Of a DNA stretch of 64,000 bases, positions 51,401 to 60,496 are shown piece by piece. Numbering within the stretch: position 1 is the stretch's first letter; the number at the start of each line of letters is the position of its first letter. The notes beneath the pieces are model-generated. The model worked only from the letters and a program-made list of their open reading frames with translations, had not been told where the DNA came from and did not search any database. Both the position numbers and the translations under genes were made by a program. The DNA lies in assembly GCF_030145185.1 (NCBI RefSeq), contig NZ_JAQYWB010000018.1:23813-87812 (forward strand), given 5' to 3'. Origin of the DNA: Desulfoluna sp. (GTDB lineage Bacteria > Desulfobacterota > Desulfobacteria > Desulfobacterales > Desulfolunaceae).

Positions 51401-51446
51401 ACAAAAAGCGCGGCCAAAGGAGGCTCCCCCCTTTCTGACCGCGCTT
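51401..51446 (-). terminator. Terminator after flgE
   Basis: Minus strand AGCGCGGTC...AAAGG...CCTTTGGCCGCGCT followed by TTTTGTTTTC; the stem has two mismatched positions. It is 25 bp after the flgE stop. Confidence 0.8.
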
Positions 51447-51470
51447 CACTAAACATAGAGGTCAGCCGTG

Positions 51471-53291
51471 TTATCGCTTCATGGAGATCGTGTCCCCAAG
51501 CATGGTGTCCACGGTGGTGACGATCTTGGAGTTGGCCTGATAAGCCCTCTGGTTGGTGATCATCTTCACAAACTCCGAGGCCATGTCCACGTTGGACTGT
51601 TCCAGGGAGTTGGGAGCCAGGCTGCCGAGCCCGTTGGTTCCCGGACGGTTGGTAATCACTGACCCGGAGAGTCGGGTTTCGCTGAAGAGGTTGCCCCCTT
51701 CTTTGAACAGGCCCTGCATGTTCTGGAACTTGCCGAGGGCCACGCGGTAGAGCGGGGTCACCTGACCGTTTGAGTACTGGCCAGTGATGATTCCGTCCAC
51801 GTCCACACTGATGTTCTGCAGGCTGCCTGCTCCGTAGCCGCTGGCTGACTGAAAGACGGTGGTGGAGGCCGAGGCGAACTGGGTGGAGGAGAGCCCCGCC
51901 GGGGCCCAGTTGCTGCCGTCATAGGCAATGCCCATGTCCAGCTCAATGTCCATCTCGGTCTTCTGGTTGGTCCCTCCGAGGAAATCGGCGGCCACTGTAT
52001 AATGCTGATTTTTAAAGTCACCGGACATGTCAGCCCAGCTGTTGGCGTTGTCCATGACGTTGGGGTCGCCTGCGGTAATCACCACATCAAAAGTCCCCCC
52101 GCTGGCCACGTCGGTCCCCTCCGCCAGGCTCAGCATAATCCCGTCCGGGCCTTCAACGGAGTTCCCGTTTCGAAAATCCCCGGGCACGGTGATGGTCCCT
52201 GTTTTGCCACTGCCTGCCGCCGTCCAGTTGAGGACGACAGGGTTTTTCCCCACCACGAGACTACCTGTGGCTGCTGTCGCAGGGGGAGCCACGGTAAAGG
52301 TGTAGGTTTCCGTTGCGGGAGGCCCCCCGGCCAACACGGCGGGATCGCCGGTCCAGTCGCCACTGGCCGTGGGCGTCCCGCTGGCCCAACTCGAGTTGGC
52401 CACAGTCAGGTTCCCACCTGAGTTCCCCACAAACCGCTCGAAGGTCTGGTTGGCCAACAGACCATCGGAGGTGAAGTTAAGCTTCCCACGCCCCAGAAGT
52501 CCCCGGCCTTTGTCCTCTTCCGAATTAAAAATGCCCCGCATGTCCTCTTCGGGATTGCAGGTCACGATGTACTCGTAGCTGCCGTTTTCTGACGCCTTAT
52601 CAAAATAAACGGTGAGGTCATGGGTGCTGCCCAGGGCATCGAAAGCCTTGACGGTGGTCTGGTACTCAAAGGCTATATCGCTGATATTGATGCCTGCGCC
52701 GGGCCGCCCATCCCAGGCCGTGGCCAGGGGAATCCCGACACCGACGGTGTTGTCTTTTCCCCGGGCGTCCAGGTTGGTGATCACAGAGATCTTATTGGTC
52801 TTTTCCGGGGGTGAGGTAAAGGATTCCAGCTGAATATCCTTCACAGAGCCTACGTCCTCAACATCACCGGTGGCGTCATTGCGTCGGACCTCCCACCCCT
52901 GGGTGATATACCCGCCGGGAGTCGTGAAGTTCCCGTCCTTGTCAAACCGAAACTCACCGGCTCGCGTATAAAACTGTTCGGCCTCATTTTTCGGATGGCG
53001 TACGATAAAGAAACCCTCGCCGCCAATGGCCAGGTCTGTGGGGGACTCTGTGGATTCAAAGGAACCCTGAACGAACTGGCTGGCGATCTCGCCTACGGCG
53101 GTACCACGCCCTACTTGCGCACTTCCGGAGTTGGTGGACACCGTCTGACTGAGGACATCCTGAAACGTCACCCGGCTGGATTTGAAACCGATGGTATTCA
53201 CGTTGGCGATGTTGTCACCGACAACGGTCATGGCATTGCCCATGGCTGAGAGGCCGCTGACGCCTGAAAAGAGTGAACTGGTAAGTGACAT
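51471..53291 (-). CDS. flgE: Flagellar hook protein FlgE
   Basis: A 606-residue axial protein. The N-terminal rod-type block SLFSGVSGLSAMGNAMTVVGDNIANVNTIGFKSSRVTFQDVLSQT (residues 6-50) and the C-terminal helix LEQSNVDMASEFVKMITNQRAYQANSKIVTTVDTMLGDTISMKR are typical; the middle (about 150-480) is the variable, surface-exposed D2/D3 part and is longer than in E. coli (402 residues), as is common in this group. It has no signal peptide because it is exported by the flagellar system. GAGGAGAAATAACGC precedes the ATG. Confidence 0.96.
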   Translation of the reverse strand: MSLTSSLFSGVSGLSAMGNAMTVVGDNIANVNTIGFKSSRVTFQDVLSQTVSTNSGSAQVGRGTAVGEIASQFVQGSFESTESPTDLAIGGEGFFIVRHPKNEAEQFYTRAGEFRFDKDGNFTTPGGYITQGWEVRRNDATGDVEDVGSVKDIQLESFTSPPEKTNKISVITNLDARGKDNTVGVGIPLATAWDGRPGAGINISDIAFEYQTTVKAFDALGSTHDLTVYFDKASENGSYEYIVTCNPEEDMRGIFNSEEDKGRGLLGRGKLNFTSDGLLANQTFERFVGNSGGNLTVANSSWASGTPTASGDWTGDPAVLAGGPPATETYTFTVAPPATAATGSLVVGKNPVVLNWTAAGSGKTGTITVPGDFRNGNSVEGPDGIMLSLAEGTDVASGGTFDVVITAGDPNVMDNANSWADMSGDFKNQHYTVAADFLGGTNQKTEMDIELDMGIAYDGSNWAPAGLSSTQFASASTTVFQSASGYGAGSLQNISVDVDGIITGQYSNGQVTPLYRVALGKFQNMQGLFKEGGNLFSETRLSGSVITNRPGTNGLGSLAPNSLEQSNVDMASEFVKMITNQRAYQANSKIVTTVDTMLGDTISMKR

Positions 53292-53305
53292 GCGTTATTT
53301 CTCCT

Positions 53306-54166
53306 CTATCGGTTTCCACCCGTGGCAGACAAAGCCGCCTGGGGCTGCAGTTTAGCAGCCAGGGCTGCCTGGGGCTGAGCCCCTTGGGTTCCGAACAACT
53401 GTGCGGCCAACTCAGGAGGGAGGCCACCGGGCATCATTCGGGCAGGAGCTGCCGGGGACTTTTCAGGGGTCACCACCGTGGCCACGCTTGCCGGAGCCAC
53501 CTTGCGCCCATCGACAAGCAGGTAGCTGTGACCGCCTTCGCGGGTCACCCCTTCCACCATCCCCCGATCGACCGTGGAGACGGAGGCGTAATCGCCCTTC
53601 CCGTTTCGAGCGATGATCTTATAGGTGTATTTCCCGTCGGCCAGGTGGTTGCCTTCTTCGTCGGTGCCATCCCAGGCAATTCTTTGACGCCCTTCGGAGA
53701 TAAAATCGGCCCCGGAGTTGATCTCTTTCATCAGCACCCCTTCCGGATTGTAGACCATGATAGAGACCATGGCCGGCTCCTTCAGGGTGTAATGCCCCCC
53801 TGAAGCCAGGCCACCGGCAGTCAAGGAGACGGGGTTTCCGTTTGAGACCACCTCTTTTCCGATGTAATCAAAAATATTATCTTCATCCTTGCTGGCCTGA
53901 TTGACCGCAAGAAGAGACTTCAGGTTATCGTTCATGTTGACCTGCTGCTCCAGCCCGGAAAATTGAGCCAGCTGCGCGGTGAAATCGGTGCCATCCATGG
54001 GGTTCAAGGGGTCCTGGTTTTTCATCTGAGCCACCATCATGGTGAGAAAGGCGTTCTTCCCCAGGGCCTCGTCCTCATCCTTTTGCCTGCCGGTCTTGCC
54101 GTGAGACTGACCGTCGATGAAAATGGATCGGTTGTTATATGTTGTGTCAACTCCCGAAGTGGTCAT
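53306..54166 (-). CDS. flgD: Hook assembly (cap) protein FlgD
   Basis: A 286-residue protein. The conserved N-terminal export/cap region is LGKNAFLTMMVAQMKNQDPLNPMDGTDFTAQLAQFSGLEQQVNMN near residues 32-77; the FlgD tudor/Ig-like part has PAMVSIMVYNPEGVLMKEI and RIAWDGTDEEGNHLADGKYTYKI near 130-190. The last ~60 residues are Ala/Pro/Gln-rich (AAQLFGTQGAQPQAALAAKLQPQAAL) and look like a tail extension. AAGGAG precedes the ATG. It lies between fliK and flgE in one operon. Confidence 0.95.
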   Translation of the reverse strand: MTTSGVDTTYNNRSIFIDGQSHGKTGRQKDEDEALGKNAFLTMMVAQMKNQDPLNPMDGTDFTAQLAQFSGLEQQVNMNDNLKSLLAVNQASKDEDNIFDYIGKEVVSNGNPVSLTAGGLASGGHYTLKEPAMVSIMVYNPEGVLMKEINSGADFISEGRQRIAWDGTDEEGNHLADGKYTYKIIARNGKGDYASVSTVDRGMVEGVTREGGHSYLLVDGRKVAPASVATVVTPEKSPAAPARMMPGGLPPELAAQLFGTQGAQPQAALAAKLQPQAALSATGGNR

Positions 54167-54212
54167 GCGCTCTCCTTGCTCGTCTTCACCTGATGGATCC
54201 TCATCTCTTTCT

Positions 54213-55607
54213 CTACACCATCACATTGATGGCACCGTCATGCTCTTTTTTAGCGGGCCTGGCGACCTCGGAGTCGGCCTCACCCGAGCGCCCCTCCCCC
54301 CCCTGCCGTGGACTGGAACGGCCGCGGCCACCCCGGCCTTCCGTGCTGCCGCCATCCTGGGCCATAAAATCCATGGCACTCCCGGTGGTCACCTCGATGC
54401 GATCCAACCGAATCCCGTGATCGGCCATCAAAACCCGAAGGTCATGTTTGCCCGCGGCAAGGATCTCTCCCGTTTTCTCTTTCTCAGAAACAATGCGAAC
54501 CAACACGCGCTCGCCCTCTTTCTCTATGCGTATCTGAAGTCGTCCCAAGGAAGGGGGACGGACCTGAAAGGTCACCTCGTGATCGTTCTTTTTTAATGAG
54601 GTCGAGATCTGACGCCCAACCTGCAGCGCCAACTGGCGGGTCAACCCACTCTTGGGTGTGTCCGTCGCAGCCGAAGGCTCCAGCTCGCTCAAGGCAGCCA
54701 TGGCCTCAGCCGTAAGCGGCTGAACCGGAACGCCCGCGCGATCCACCGCCACAGGCTGTAAGATTCGAGGAGCCGTTGGGACAGGCTCTTCTGCCTGGGG
54801 CACGCGGCTCCGGAACCCATTGCCTGCCATCAGGGAAGGCTCTTTTCTGGACCCTTTTGCAGTCTTCGAATCAACAAGGGCCGCGTCCGCAGGGGAAATC
54901 TCTTTTCCCCCATCGGTTTTGGGGCGAGACCCAGGGCGCCCTGTTTTCATTCCAAACCCGGAGGCTGCTCCGGCCAGAACATCAACGGGCCGAGATTCTG
55001 AAGAGGCGAGCACGGTGCCGGCAGGAGAGGCCAGGTCGGTCTTCATTCCAGTGGTTTTCTTCCCTTCCACCGCGCCCCGCATCATGGAGGCAAACCGATC
55101 CACACCCATCTCGTCTGGACCATCGGGCTGCGGTCCCGTCACAGGCGCTCCGCCCATCTGAAAGGTCATGCCCCCTTTAAGGGAGGGCGGGGTTGCCCCC
55201 TGCCCTTTAGAGGCAGCGGCACTTTTTTCCACCCCCTCGGTAAAACCGGCCGCGGGAAAGGCTTCCCCTGCCTTGACGACAGGGACCAACGGCATAACCG
55301 CCAGCCCGGAAAGAAGAAGGTTTTCACCCGCCTCGGTTTTCTCTTCTTCTTTATCTAAGGAGGCCCCTTTTGGGGTCAGGCCCTTTAAGTCGACTGAAAG
55401 AGATCCTTTCTTTCCGGACGTGGGCTCTCCCTTTCGGGGGCTGCCATCCCCTGCAGCAGCAAGCGCCATCCCTTCGGCCTGGTTGCCTTTGCCAAAGAAG
55501 GCCGAAAGGAGCGCCGCAAAACCGCCGGATGGCTTGGATTTGGCCCCACGACCCGAAGCCTTTAGGCCCGAGGTTGATTCCGTTGTGGCTTGAACTGCTG
55601 TTTGCAT
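54213..55607 (-). CDS. fliK: Flagellar hook-length control protein FliK
   Basis: A 464-residue protein with low-complexity Ala/Gly/Lys-rich N-terminal two thirds and the C-terminal Flg_hook domain (SLKKNDHEVTFQVRPPSLGRLQIRIEKEGERVLVRIVSEKEKTGEILAAGKHDLRVLMADHGI near 345-410). It measures the hook and triggers the FlhB switch; the FlhB partner here has NPVR. ATG 55607 has GAAGAGAG upstream; a frame to 55736 overlaps the sigma-54 promoter and cannot be translated from it. First gene of fliK-flgD-flgE. Confidence 0.9.
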   Translation of the reverse strand: MQTAVQATTESTSGLKASGRGAKSKPSGGFAALLSAFFGKGNQAEGMALAAAGDGSPRKGEPTSGKKGSLSVDLKGLTPKGASLDKEEEKTEAGENLLLSGLAVMPLVPVVKAGEAFPAAGFTEGVEKSAAASKGQGATPPSLKGGMTFQMGGAPVTGPQPDGPDEMGVDRFASMMRGAVEGKKTTGMKTDLASPAGTVLASSESRPVDVLAGAASGFGMKTGRPGSRPKTDGGKEISPADAALVDSKTAKGSRKEPSLMAGNGFRSRVPQAEEPVPTAPRILQPVAVDRAGVPVQPLTAEAMAALSELEPSAATDTPKSGLTRQLALQVGRQISTSLKKNDHEVTFQVRPPSLGRLQIRIEKEGERVLVRIVSEKEKTGEILAAGKHDLRVLMADHGIRLDRIEVTTGSAMDFMAQDGGSTEGRGGRGRSSPRQGGEGRSGEADSEVARPAKKEHDGAINVMV

Positions 55608-55724
55608 GACTCTCTTCACTTTCCCAGTCGGATTGGCGGTGATTGCCGCAGGGAGAGGTCCCTGCCATCCATGTGTTCGGCTCCTGTGCCCCACCGACGG
55701 AGCGTCACGAGTACCGGGAGATAT

Positions 55725-55740
55725 TGCAAATGCCATGCCA
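55725..55740 (-). promoter_or_regulatory. Sigma-54 promoter of the fliK-flgD-flgE operon
   Basis: Minus strand TGGCATGGCATTTGCA: matches TGGCAC-N5-TTGC with the -24 GG at 55739-55738 and -12 GC at 55727-55726. Transcription would start near 55713, ~106 nt before fliK. Confidence 0.85.
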
Positions 55741-55811
55741 AAGAGCGATTTTGGCCCTATTTACTGTATTTTCAGCATCTTTTGAAAAATACGATCAACA
55801 CATTCTTCGCA

Positions 55812-55852
55812 GCAGAAATTTCCCCCCGGCCTCATTCGGGGGAAATTTCTGC
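55812..55852. repeat. Perfect 15-bp inverted repeat upstream of the fliK promoter
   Basis: GCAGAAATTTCCCCC (55812-55826) and GGGGGAAATTTCTGC (55838-55852) with an 11-bp centre. It lies 72-112 bp upstream of the sigma-54 promoter, where enhancer-binding proteins usually bind. No T-run follows on either side. The rest of 55741-56190 has no gene. Confidence 0.85.
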
Positions 55853-56190
55853 CTGCCCCGGGCCATGGACAATTTTCGTACACCCCCCCCGACATCTCTT
55901 GCACACCAGATCTGTCCCCTAAAAAAACAGGTTCGGATCATTTTTTGGTTTCATATATTATTTCCTGCAGTTATAATGTTATGCTTTTTCGGGTATAAAT
56001 ATTGCTGAGACCTTCGTAGCGATATCCGCCTCACTCAGGCTCCTGAGACATGATGACATGGAAAAAGAGCAGAAGGCCCCTCATCGGGTCTCCGCAGGGC
56101 GGGTTCCTTAACAGGCCCCCTCCTCATTTTTCTTATAACATCATGGTGACGGCATGCCACCAAACTGACACCTGTTACCAAAGAGGAACC

Positions 56191-56943
56191 ATGAGAACTA
56201 CCGTTTTTGATACCCCCATTCTTCGCACCCTCATGCGCTGGACAGCCATCGTGGTCATGAAAGCCGCCGGATGGAAAGCGGTCGGCACCTTGCCCGCCGT
56301 CAACAAGTTTGTTGGCATCGCCGCACCACACACCTCCAACTGGGATTTTGTCTGGACGATCTGCATCTCCCTGAAACTCCGGGTCAAGGTCTTCTGGATG
56401 GGCAAGCACACCCTCTTTAAAGGTCCGGCCGGACCCATCATGCGCTGGCTGGGAGGCATCCCCATTGATCGAACCAAGGCAGGCAACACCGTTGAACAAT
56501 CCATCGCCGCCTTCAACGAAAACGAAAAACTCATCCTCATCATTCCTCCGGAAGGTACCCGCTCCAAAACCCGGTACTGGAAAACTGGGTTTTACCATAT
56601 CGCCCACGGCGCAGGGGTCCCCATCGCCATGGGCTTCCTCGACTTCAGCCTGAAAATGGGTGGCTTCGGACCGGCCCTCATCCCCACAGGAGACATCGAC
56701 GCCGACATGGAGCTCATCAAAGGCTTCTACAGAAACGTCTCAGGAAAATTCCCGGATCAGTACGGCGAAGCCCAAATCTTTTCCGGAAGCGACGCCATCG
56801 ACGCCGACACCCGGGCCTATGTCGATAAATCCAATGTCTTTTTCGCCCCCACCGGAGACATGGAGAGTGACCTTCGCTTTCTCGCCGCCTACTACAAAGA
56901 GATCACCAACCCCGAAGGCTGCCAGCCCGTCCTCAACGCATAA
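56191..56943 (+). CDS. 1-acyl-glycerol-3-phosphate acyltransferase-like protein (PlsC family)
   Basis: A 250-residue acyltransferase. The HX4D catalytic motif is AAPHTSNWDFVW near residue 45, the glycerol-phosphate-binding block is FPPEGTRSK-type (IIPPEGTRSKTRYWKTGFYHIA) near 123-144, and GGIPIDRTKAG precedes it. It probably acylates a lysophospholipid at the inner membrane. The PEGTRSK-RYWKTGFY wording resembles the short glycerol-acyltransferase group rather than E. coli PlsC. ATG 56191 has AGAGGAACC before it; the frame opens at 56050 without a site. Confidence 0.87.
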   Translation: MRTTVFDTPILRTLMRWTAIVVMKAAGWKAVGTLPAVNKFVGIAAPHTSNWDFVWTICISLKLRVKVFWMGKHTLFKGPAGPIMRWLGGIPIDRTKAGNTVEQSIAAFNENEKLILIIPPEGTRSKTRYWKTGFYHIAHGAGVPIAMGFLDFSLKMGGFGPALIPTGDIDADMELIKGFYRNVSGKFPDQYGEAQIFSGSDAIDADTRAYVDKSNVFFAPTGDMESDLRFLAAYYKEITNPEGCQPVLNA

Positions 56944-56980
56944 AAAAAATGCGGCCCTTTTGGGTCGCATTTTTTATTTT
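56943..56980. terminator. Bidirectional terminator between the PlsC-like and gdh genes
   Basis: AAAATGCGGCCC, loop TTTT, GGGTCGCATTTTTTATTTTT with one mismatch; A-run and T-run on both sides serve both convergent genes. Confidence 0.85.
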
Positions 56981-56993
56981 TCAGGGTGGCCAC

Positions 56994-59897
56994 TCAGTCT
57001 GCCATGTGGTTTTTTAACTCGGCAGACGCAAAATGGTTTCGAAGATGCTCCACACGGGTGTTAAAACGATCATCCAGGCGCCCTTCCCTGGCAGCGGCGG
57101 CGATGCCGCCTGCCATCCAGGCGGTACGCAGGGAGATACGCCGCTCCGCCGCCAGCTTGACGCTCTCCATGGCCGTGCCCCGCATAATAAAGCGAAAGGC
57201 TTGATCGTAGAGGCTCTCATCCACAGCCCTCAGGTCCTCTCCACTTCGGTCCCCGTATTGATGCCGCACGAGCCCCTGGACCACGGGATGCACCAGGCCG
57301 TACCGATTCACTTTTCCGTAGCCGAACATCTTTATCAGCCCGTCCATCCATTCAAGGTACGATCCCAACACGCCCCCTGCGTTGGCCAGGATATCCGGAA
57401 TGGAGATGCGCCCTCGATCCTCGAGATAGGTCTCCGCCTCGGGGGTTAAAGGACCGTTTGCGCCCTGCAGAATGTAATCCGCCTCAATCCGTGAGGCATG
57501 AACCGCCCCAGACCGCATCTCGGCATCCAGGGTAATCACCTCCTCCAGCGCCGCCGGTACCACCACATCCACCATGGCGACAAGGGGGCGGGTCGGATCC
57601 CCTTCCACAAAACGCCCCATCCCTTTTTCCACCATCTCAGAGAGGGGCTTGCCGCCAGCGGCCCCGGCCACGAGCTGTGCTATCTGCGGAATCCCCCGCC
57701 GGTTCACCAGAGTGCCCCCGGCATCGGAGACCATATGAATCGCGGCACCTTTGGCGTGAACAATCCCGGCAAAGGCACCGCCCACCTTGCCAAACCCCTG
57801 AACGGCAAAGGAGAGCATGCGGATGTTCGTGTCTGCCGCCTTGTAAAATGCGGGTTCCATGTCCAGGGCCTCGTCGATCCGAGATGGATTCAACCAGAGA
57901 TCCGGGTCACTGCAGCGATTAAATCCCTTAAGCACGGCCAGCACTTCATAGAGACCCCGGGCCGTGGCACCCGTGCGCAGGGCCAGCCCCCGCCCCCCCG
58001 GTTTCCCCGTAATCGCCGCCGAGGTGTAGTCCTTGATGCGCTCCCGATCCGACACCAGGGAGCCCACAAGCGCCTTATCCCCCACATTAATCCCAAAATG
58101 GCGCCGCAGACTCTCCACCTTGTTCGACCGAGGCTCCAGACGCCCATCCCCTATCGCCGCCAGATCTTTTTCGACTTCATCGGTGATGGCCTCAAAGAGC
58201 ACCCCGACCTCCACAGGACCAATCCCCACGTCCCCTGCGGGAACATCCGAGAAAGGCCCCACCCCCGCCTTCTTGACAAGAAAGCGGCCATAGGCGGCAA
58301 GGGCACGCTCACGCGCCTCACCCTCACCGAGGTTGCCCAGAATCCCCCCCTTACCCGTAGCGTAATAGGGAATCCCAAGCCCCAGACTCTTAAACAGCAT
58401 ATTGGTGGAAAGCGCTCCTTCCCCTGAAAAGGAGACATGGGTTTTATGGCAACGGATCCCTCCCTTGCCAATCCCTTCCCCATTCATGCGGATAAAAAGA
58501 CACGTTCTGCCTGATAATTCATCGGAATAACTTTCGTAATGAATGCCACGGAATCGAATCAATCGGGCGATCTCATCCCCGAAAAGCGCCCGCTTATCCA
58601 CCCCGGGTATCTCCACAGGCACCGTGGCCGCGGCAAAGATATGATACAGGGTGGCCCAATAGTAATCGCTTTTCATCTCCCCGTCCGGGGTCATCAGATA
58701 GTTCCGAATGGTGTCAAAAGCAATTTTTCTCACCCGCTCATTGCCGTCTGCAAGCAGAAAGACCAAAGGAATCAGATACTCCTTGTGGCGATGGGTCTGC
58801 ATGCGGGCCAGATAGGCGAATTTCCTCCTGGAATCCCCCAGCGTCAGGCTCTCCAGAAAATCCCCGATCTGCCCGGTGGGGATAGGGTCTCCCTTCATCA
58901 GCATGGAGCGGGTGGTGAGCTCGTTTCTCAAGAACCCATCCAACTCCGGGGTGATGATCGCATCGGCAATATACGTGGAGAAAGCCACCATTCGGCGATT
59001 GTCCACCACAAAGGTTTCAAAATACTGACGGGTAAAGGGGATGCCTTTTTTGTCAAAAATCCCCTCAATGGAGTTCAGGTTGTTCCGAAAATTCTCATAC
59101 GGAATCCAGAGCTGAAGCCGTCGCTCGGGAACAACCTCATCGGCGATGACATTCTGGTCGATGCAGATATGAACGGTCTTCCCTTTTTTCAAACGGCCCA
59201 CCACCCGTTGCCACGAGCTGAAATAATTTTCCAGGGTCCGAATCCGCTGGTTGTGAAGCAAGGCATGAATAAATCCTTCGGAAGCGGTCCCGAGAAAGGC
59301 AGTGACTGACTCCTTTTCCGCCAGCGCCCCCAACTTCTCCGCCATATGAAGCGCTGCGTGGCTCATAAGGCCCGGCTTTCGAACGCCGGGCATCTCCCCC
59401 TCCACAATATACAGGCGACGGTTGGCCTCCGGGTTCCCTTCCAGACAAACCACATAAGAGCTCATACGAAAACTCTGGAGGGGATTGTCCCGCATAAGCC
59501 CTTTGATCGATTCCAGGGTCTTATTCACCAGATCACGCGTTTCGGAGATAAAATAGAGGTGTTTGCTCCCGAACCGTCCGGTGACGTTGATGCCCTCTCC
59601 ATGAGAGGCGGCGTACCGATTGTTCAGCATCGCCTCCTGGTATCGGCTCCCGGCAATGAGAAAGGCGATCTCTTCCGTCGAGAGAGACCGATAAAAATAG
59701 GGCCCAAGATCGGTTTTTGTCAAAACCGTCTCCAGGGCATCCAAAACAGTGTCGGGCTTTAAGTCATAGGTCTGACGAAGATGGTTGTAGAGGGCGTACA
59801 CCTCTTTATCGGATACAAAATGAGTATCCATCCCGCGCAGCTTATCACGAACGCCACGGTCAGAGAGATGGTACAAGGCGGTGGAGGGGGTCTCCAT
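56994..59897 (-). CDS. Large NAD-dependent glutamate dehydrogenase
   Basis: A 967-residue member of the large (~110 kDa) NAD-GDH class that oxidises glutamate to 2-oxoglutarate and ammonium. The N-terminal ~430 residues are the regulatory extension; the catalytic part has the glutamate/ammonia site MNGEGIGKGGIRCHKTHVSFSGEGALSTNMLFKSLGLGIPYYATGKGGI near 470-520, and the NAD Rossmann block FAVQGFGKVGGAFAGIVHAKG near 700-720; ILQGANGPLTPEAETYLEDRGRISIPDILANAGGVLGSYLEW near 810-850. AAAGGAG precedes ATG 59897. It is alone on its transcript; it may link amino-acid breakdown to 2-oxoglutarate. Confidence 0.9.
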   Translation of the reverse strand: METPSTALYHLSDRGVRDKLRGMDTHFVSDKEVYALYNHLRQTYDLKPDTVLDALETVLTKTDLGPYFYRSLSTEEIAFLIAGSRYQEAMLNNRYAASHGEGINVTGRFGSKHLYFISETRDLVNKTLESIKGLMRDNPLQSFRMSSYVVCLEGNPEANRRLYIVEGEMPGVRKPGLMSHAALHMAEKLGALAEKESVTAFLGTASEGFIHALLHNQRIRTLENYFSSWQRVVGRLKKGKTVHICIDQNVIADEVVPERRLQLWIPYENFRNNLNSIEGIFDKKGIPFTRQYFETFVVDNRRMVAFSTYIADAIITPELDGFLRNELTTRSMLMKGDPIPTGQIGDFLESLTLGDSRRKFAYLARMQTHRHKEYLIPLVFLLADGNERVRKIAFDTIRNYLMTPDGEMKSDYYWATLYHIFAAATVPVEIPGVDKRALFGDEIARLIRFRGIHYESYSDELSGRTCLFIRMNGEGIGKGGIRCHKTHVSFSGEGALSTNMLFKSLGLGIPYYATGKGGILGNLGEGEARERALAAYGRFLVKKAGVGPFSDVPAGDVGIGPVEVGVLFEAITDEVEKDLAAIGDGRLEPRSNKVESLRRHFGINVGDKALVGSLVSDRERIKDYTSAAITGKPGGRGLALRTGATARGLYEVLAVLKGFNRCSDPDLWLNPSRIDEALDMEPAFYKAADTNIRMLSFAVQGFGKVGGAFAGIVHAKGAAIHMVSDAGGTLVNRRGIPQIAQLVAGAAGGKPLSEMVEKGMGRFVEGDPTRPLVAMVDVVVPAALEEVITLDAEMRSGAVHASRIEADYILQGANGPLTPEAETYLEDRGRISIPDILANAGGVLGSYLEWMDGLIKMFGYGKVNRYGLVHPVVQGLVRHQYGDRSGEDLRAVDESLYDQAFRFIMRGTAMESVKLAAERRISLRTAWMAGGIAAAAREGRLDDRFNTRVEHLRNHFASAELKNHMAD

Positions 59898-60280
59898 GGG
59901 AGGGGGCTCCTTTCCGGAGCGCTCGGCCAGAAAAAGGAAAAGGCATCAGGCCACAGGCAGCGCCCCGAGATCGACAAGACATGATGGTTTAGCTTCCATT
60001 ACAGGGGATTATACCCTGAAAAGGACATACAGGGTGAATTTTCTGAGCCTTAAGATCCAAAAAAAATTCGACAACGGAAGCATGGCCCTGAGAGCTGAGC
60101 CAGCCACCCGTCAGCATGGACTGGAATCGATGCAGGAAGGGGCCACCGGTCGGGTGATATGTCCAATCGGTTTCTCCGGCGAGGAGGGGGAACCTGCCCC
60201 CATTCAAACAAAAAAAGGCCCTGTGGGGTAAATCACTCCACGGGGCCTTTCAACAACTGAATTGTAGCGGAAAAAACTGC
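59898..60280. other. Gap with a terminator; no gene
   Basis: About 380 bp. It holds the terminator at 60209-60250 and, probably, the gdh promoter. Short frames on both strands have no supporting features. Confidence 0.4.
60209..60250 (-). terminator. Terminator after the small membrane protein gene
   Basis: Minus strand AAAGGCCCCGTGG...CCACAGGGCCTTTTTTTG: stem of about 13 bp with one mismatch and a T7 run. It is 31 bp after the stop at 60281. Confidence 0.9.
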
Positions 60281-60496
60281 CTATTCGTTCTCGGCGGGTT
60301 TTTCTTCCTCAACACCTTCATCGTTCTTCCAGGATTCCTTCAACTCGTCAAAACCGAGGTAAAGGGCAAGCGCGCCACCCAGAAGAAGAAGCGCGGGTAC
60401 TGTTCCTGCAAGAAGCTGAAGCAGTGCATCAAACCATACCGCAATACCAATTAAGCCAAGAACCGCTGCAATGGCACCACCGATTAACGTCTTCAT
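60281..60496 (-). CDS. Small membrane protein with acidic tail, unknown function
   Basis: A 71-residue protein I do not recognise. Two hydrophobic segments (GGAIAAVLGLIGIAVWFDALL at about 6-26; LLAGTVPALLLLGGALALYLGF at 28-49) are followed by an acidic cytoplasmic-looking tail ELKESWKNDEGVEEEKPAENE. AAAGGAGG stands 9-10 nt before the ATG and a terminator follows, so it is a real single-gene unit. GGxxAxxLG-type helices recall small envelope-stress or transporter-associated proteins, but nothing specific can be claimed. Confidence 0.8.
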   Translation of the reverse strand: MKTLIGGAIAAVLGLIGIAVWFDALLQLLAGTVPALLLLGGALALYLGFDELKESWKNDEGVEEEKPAENE

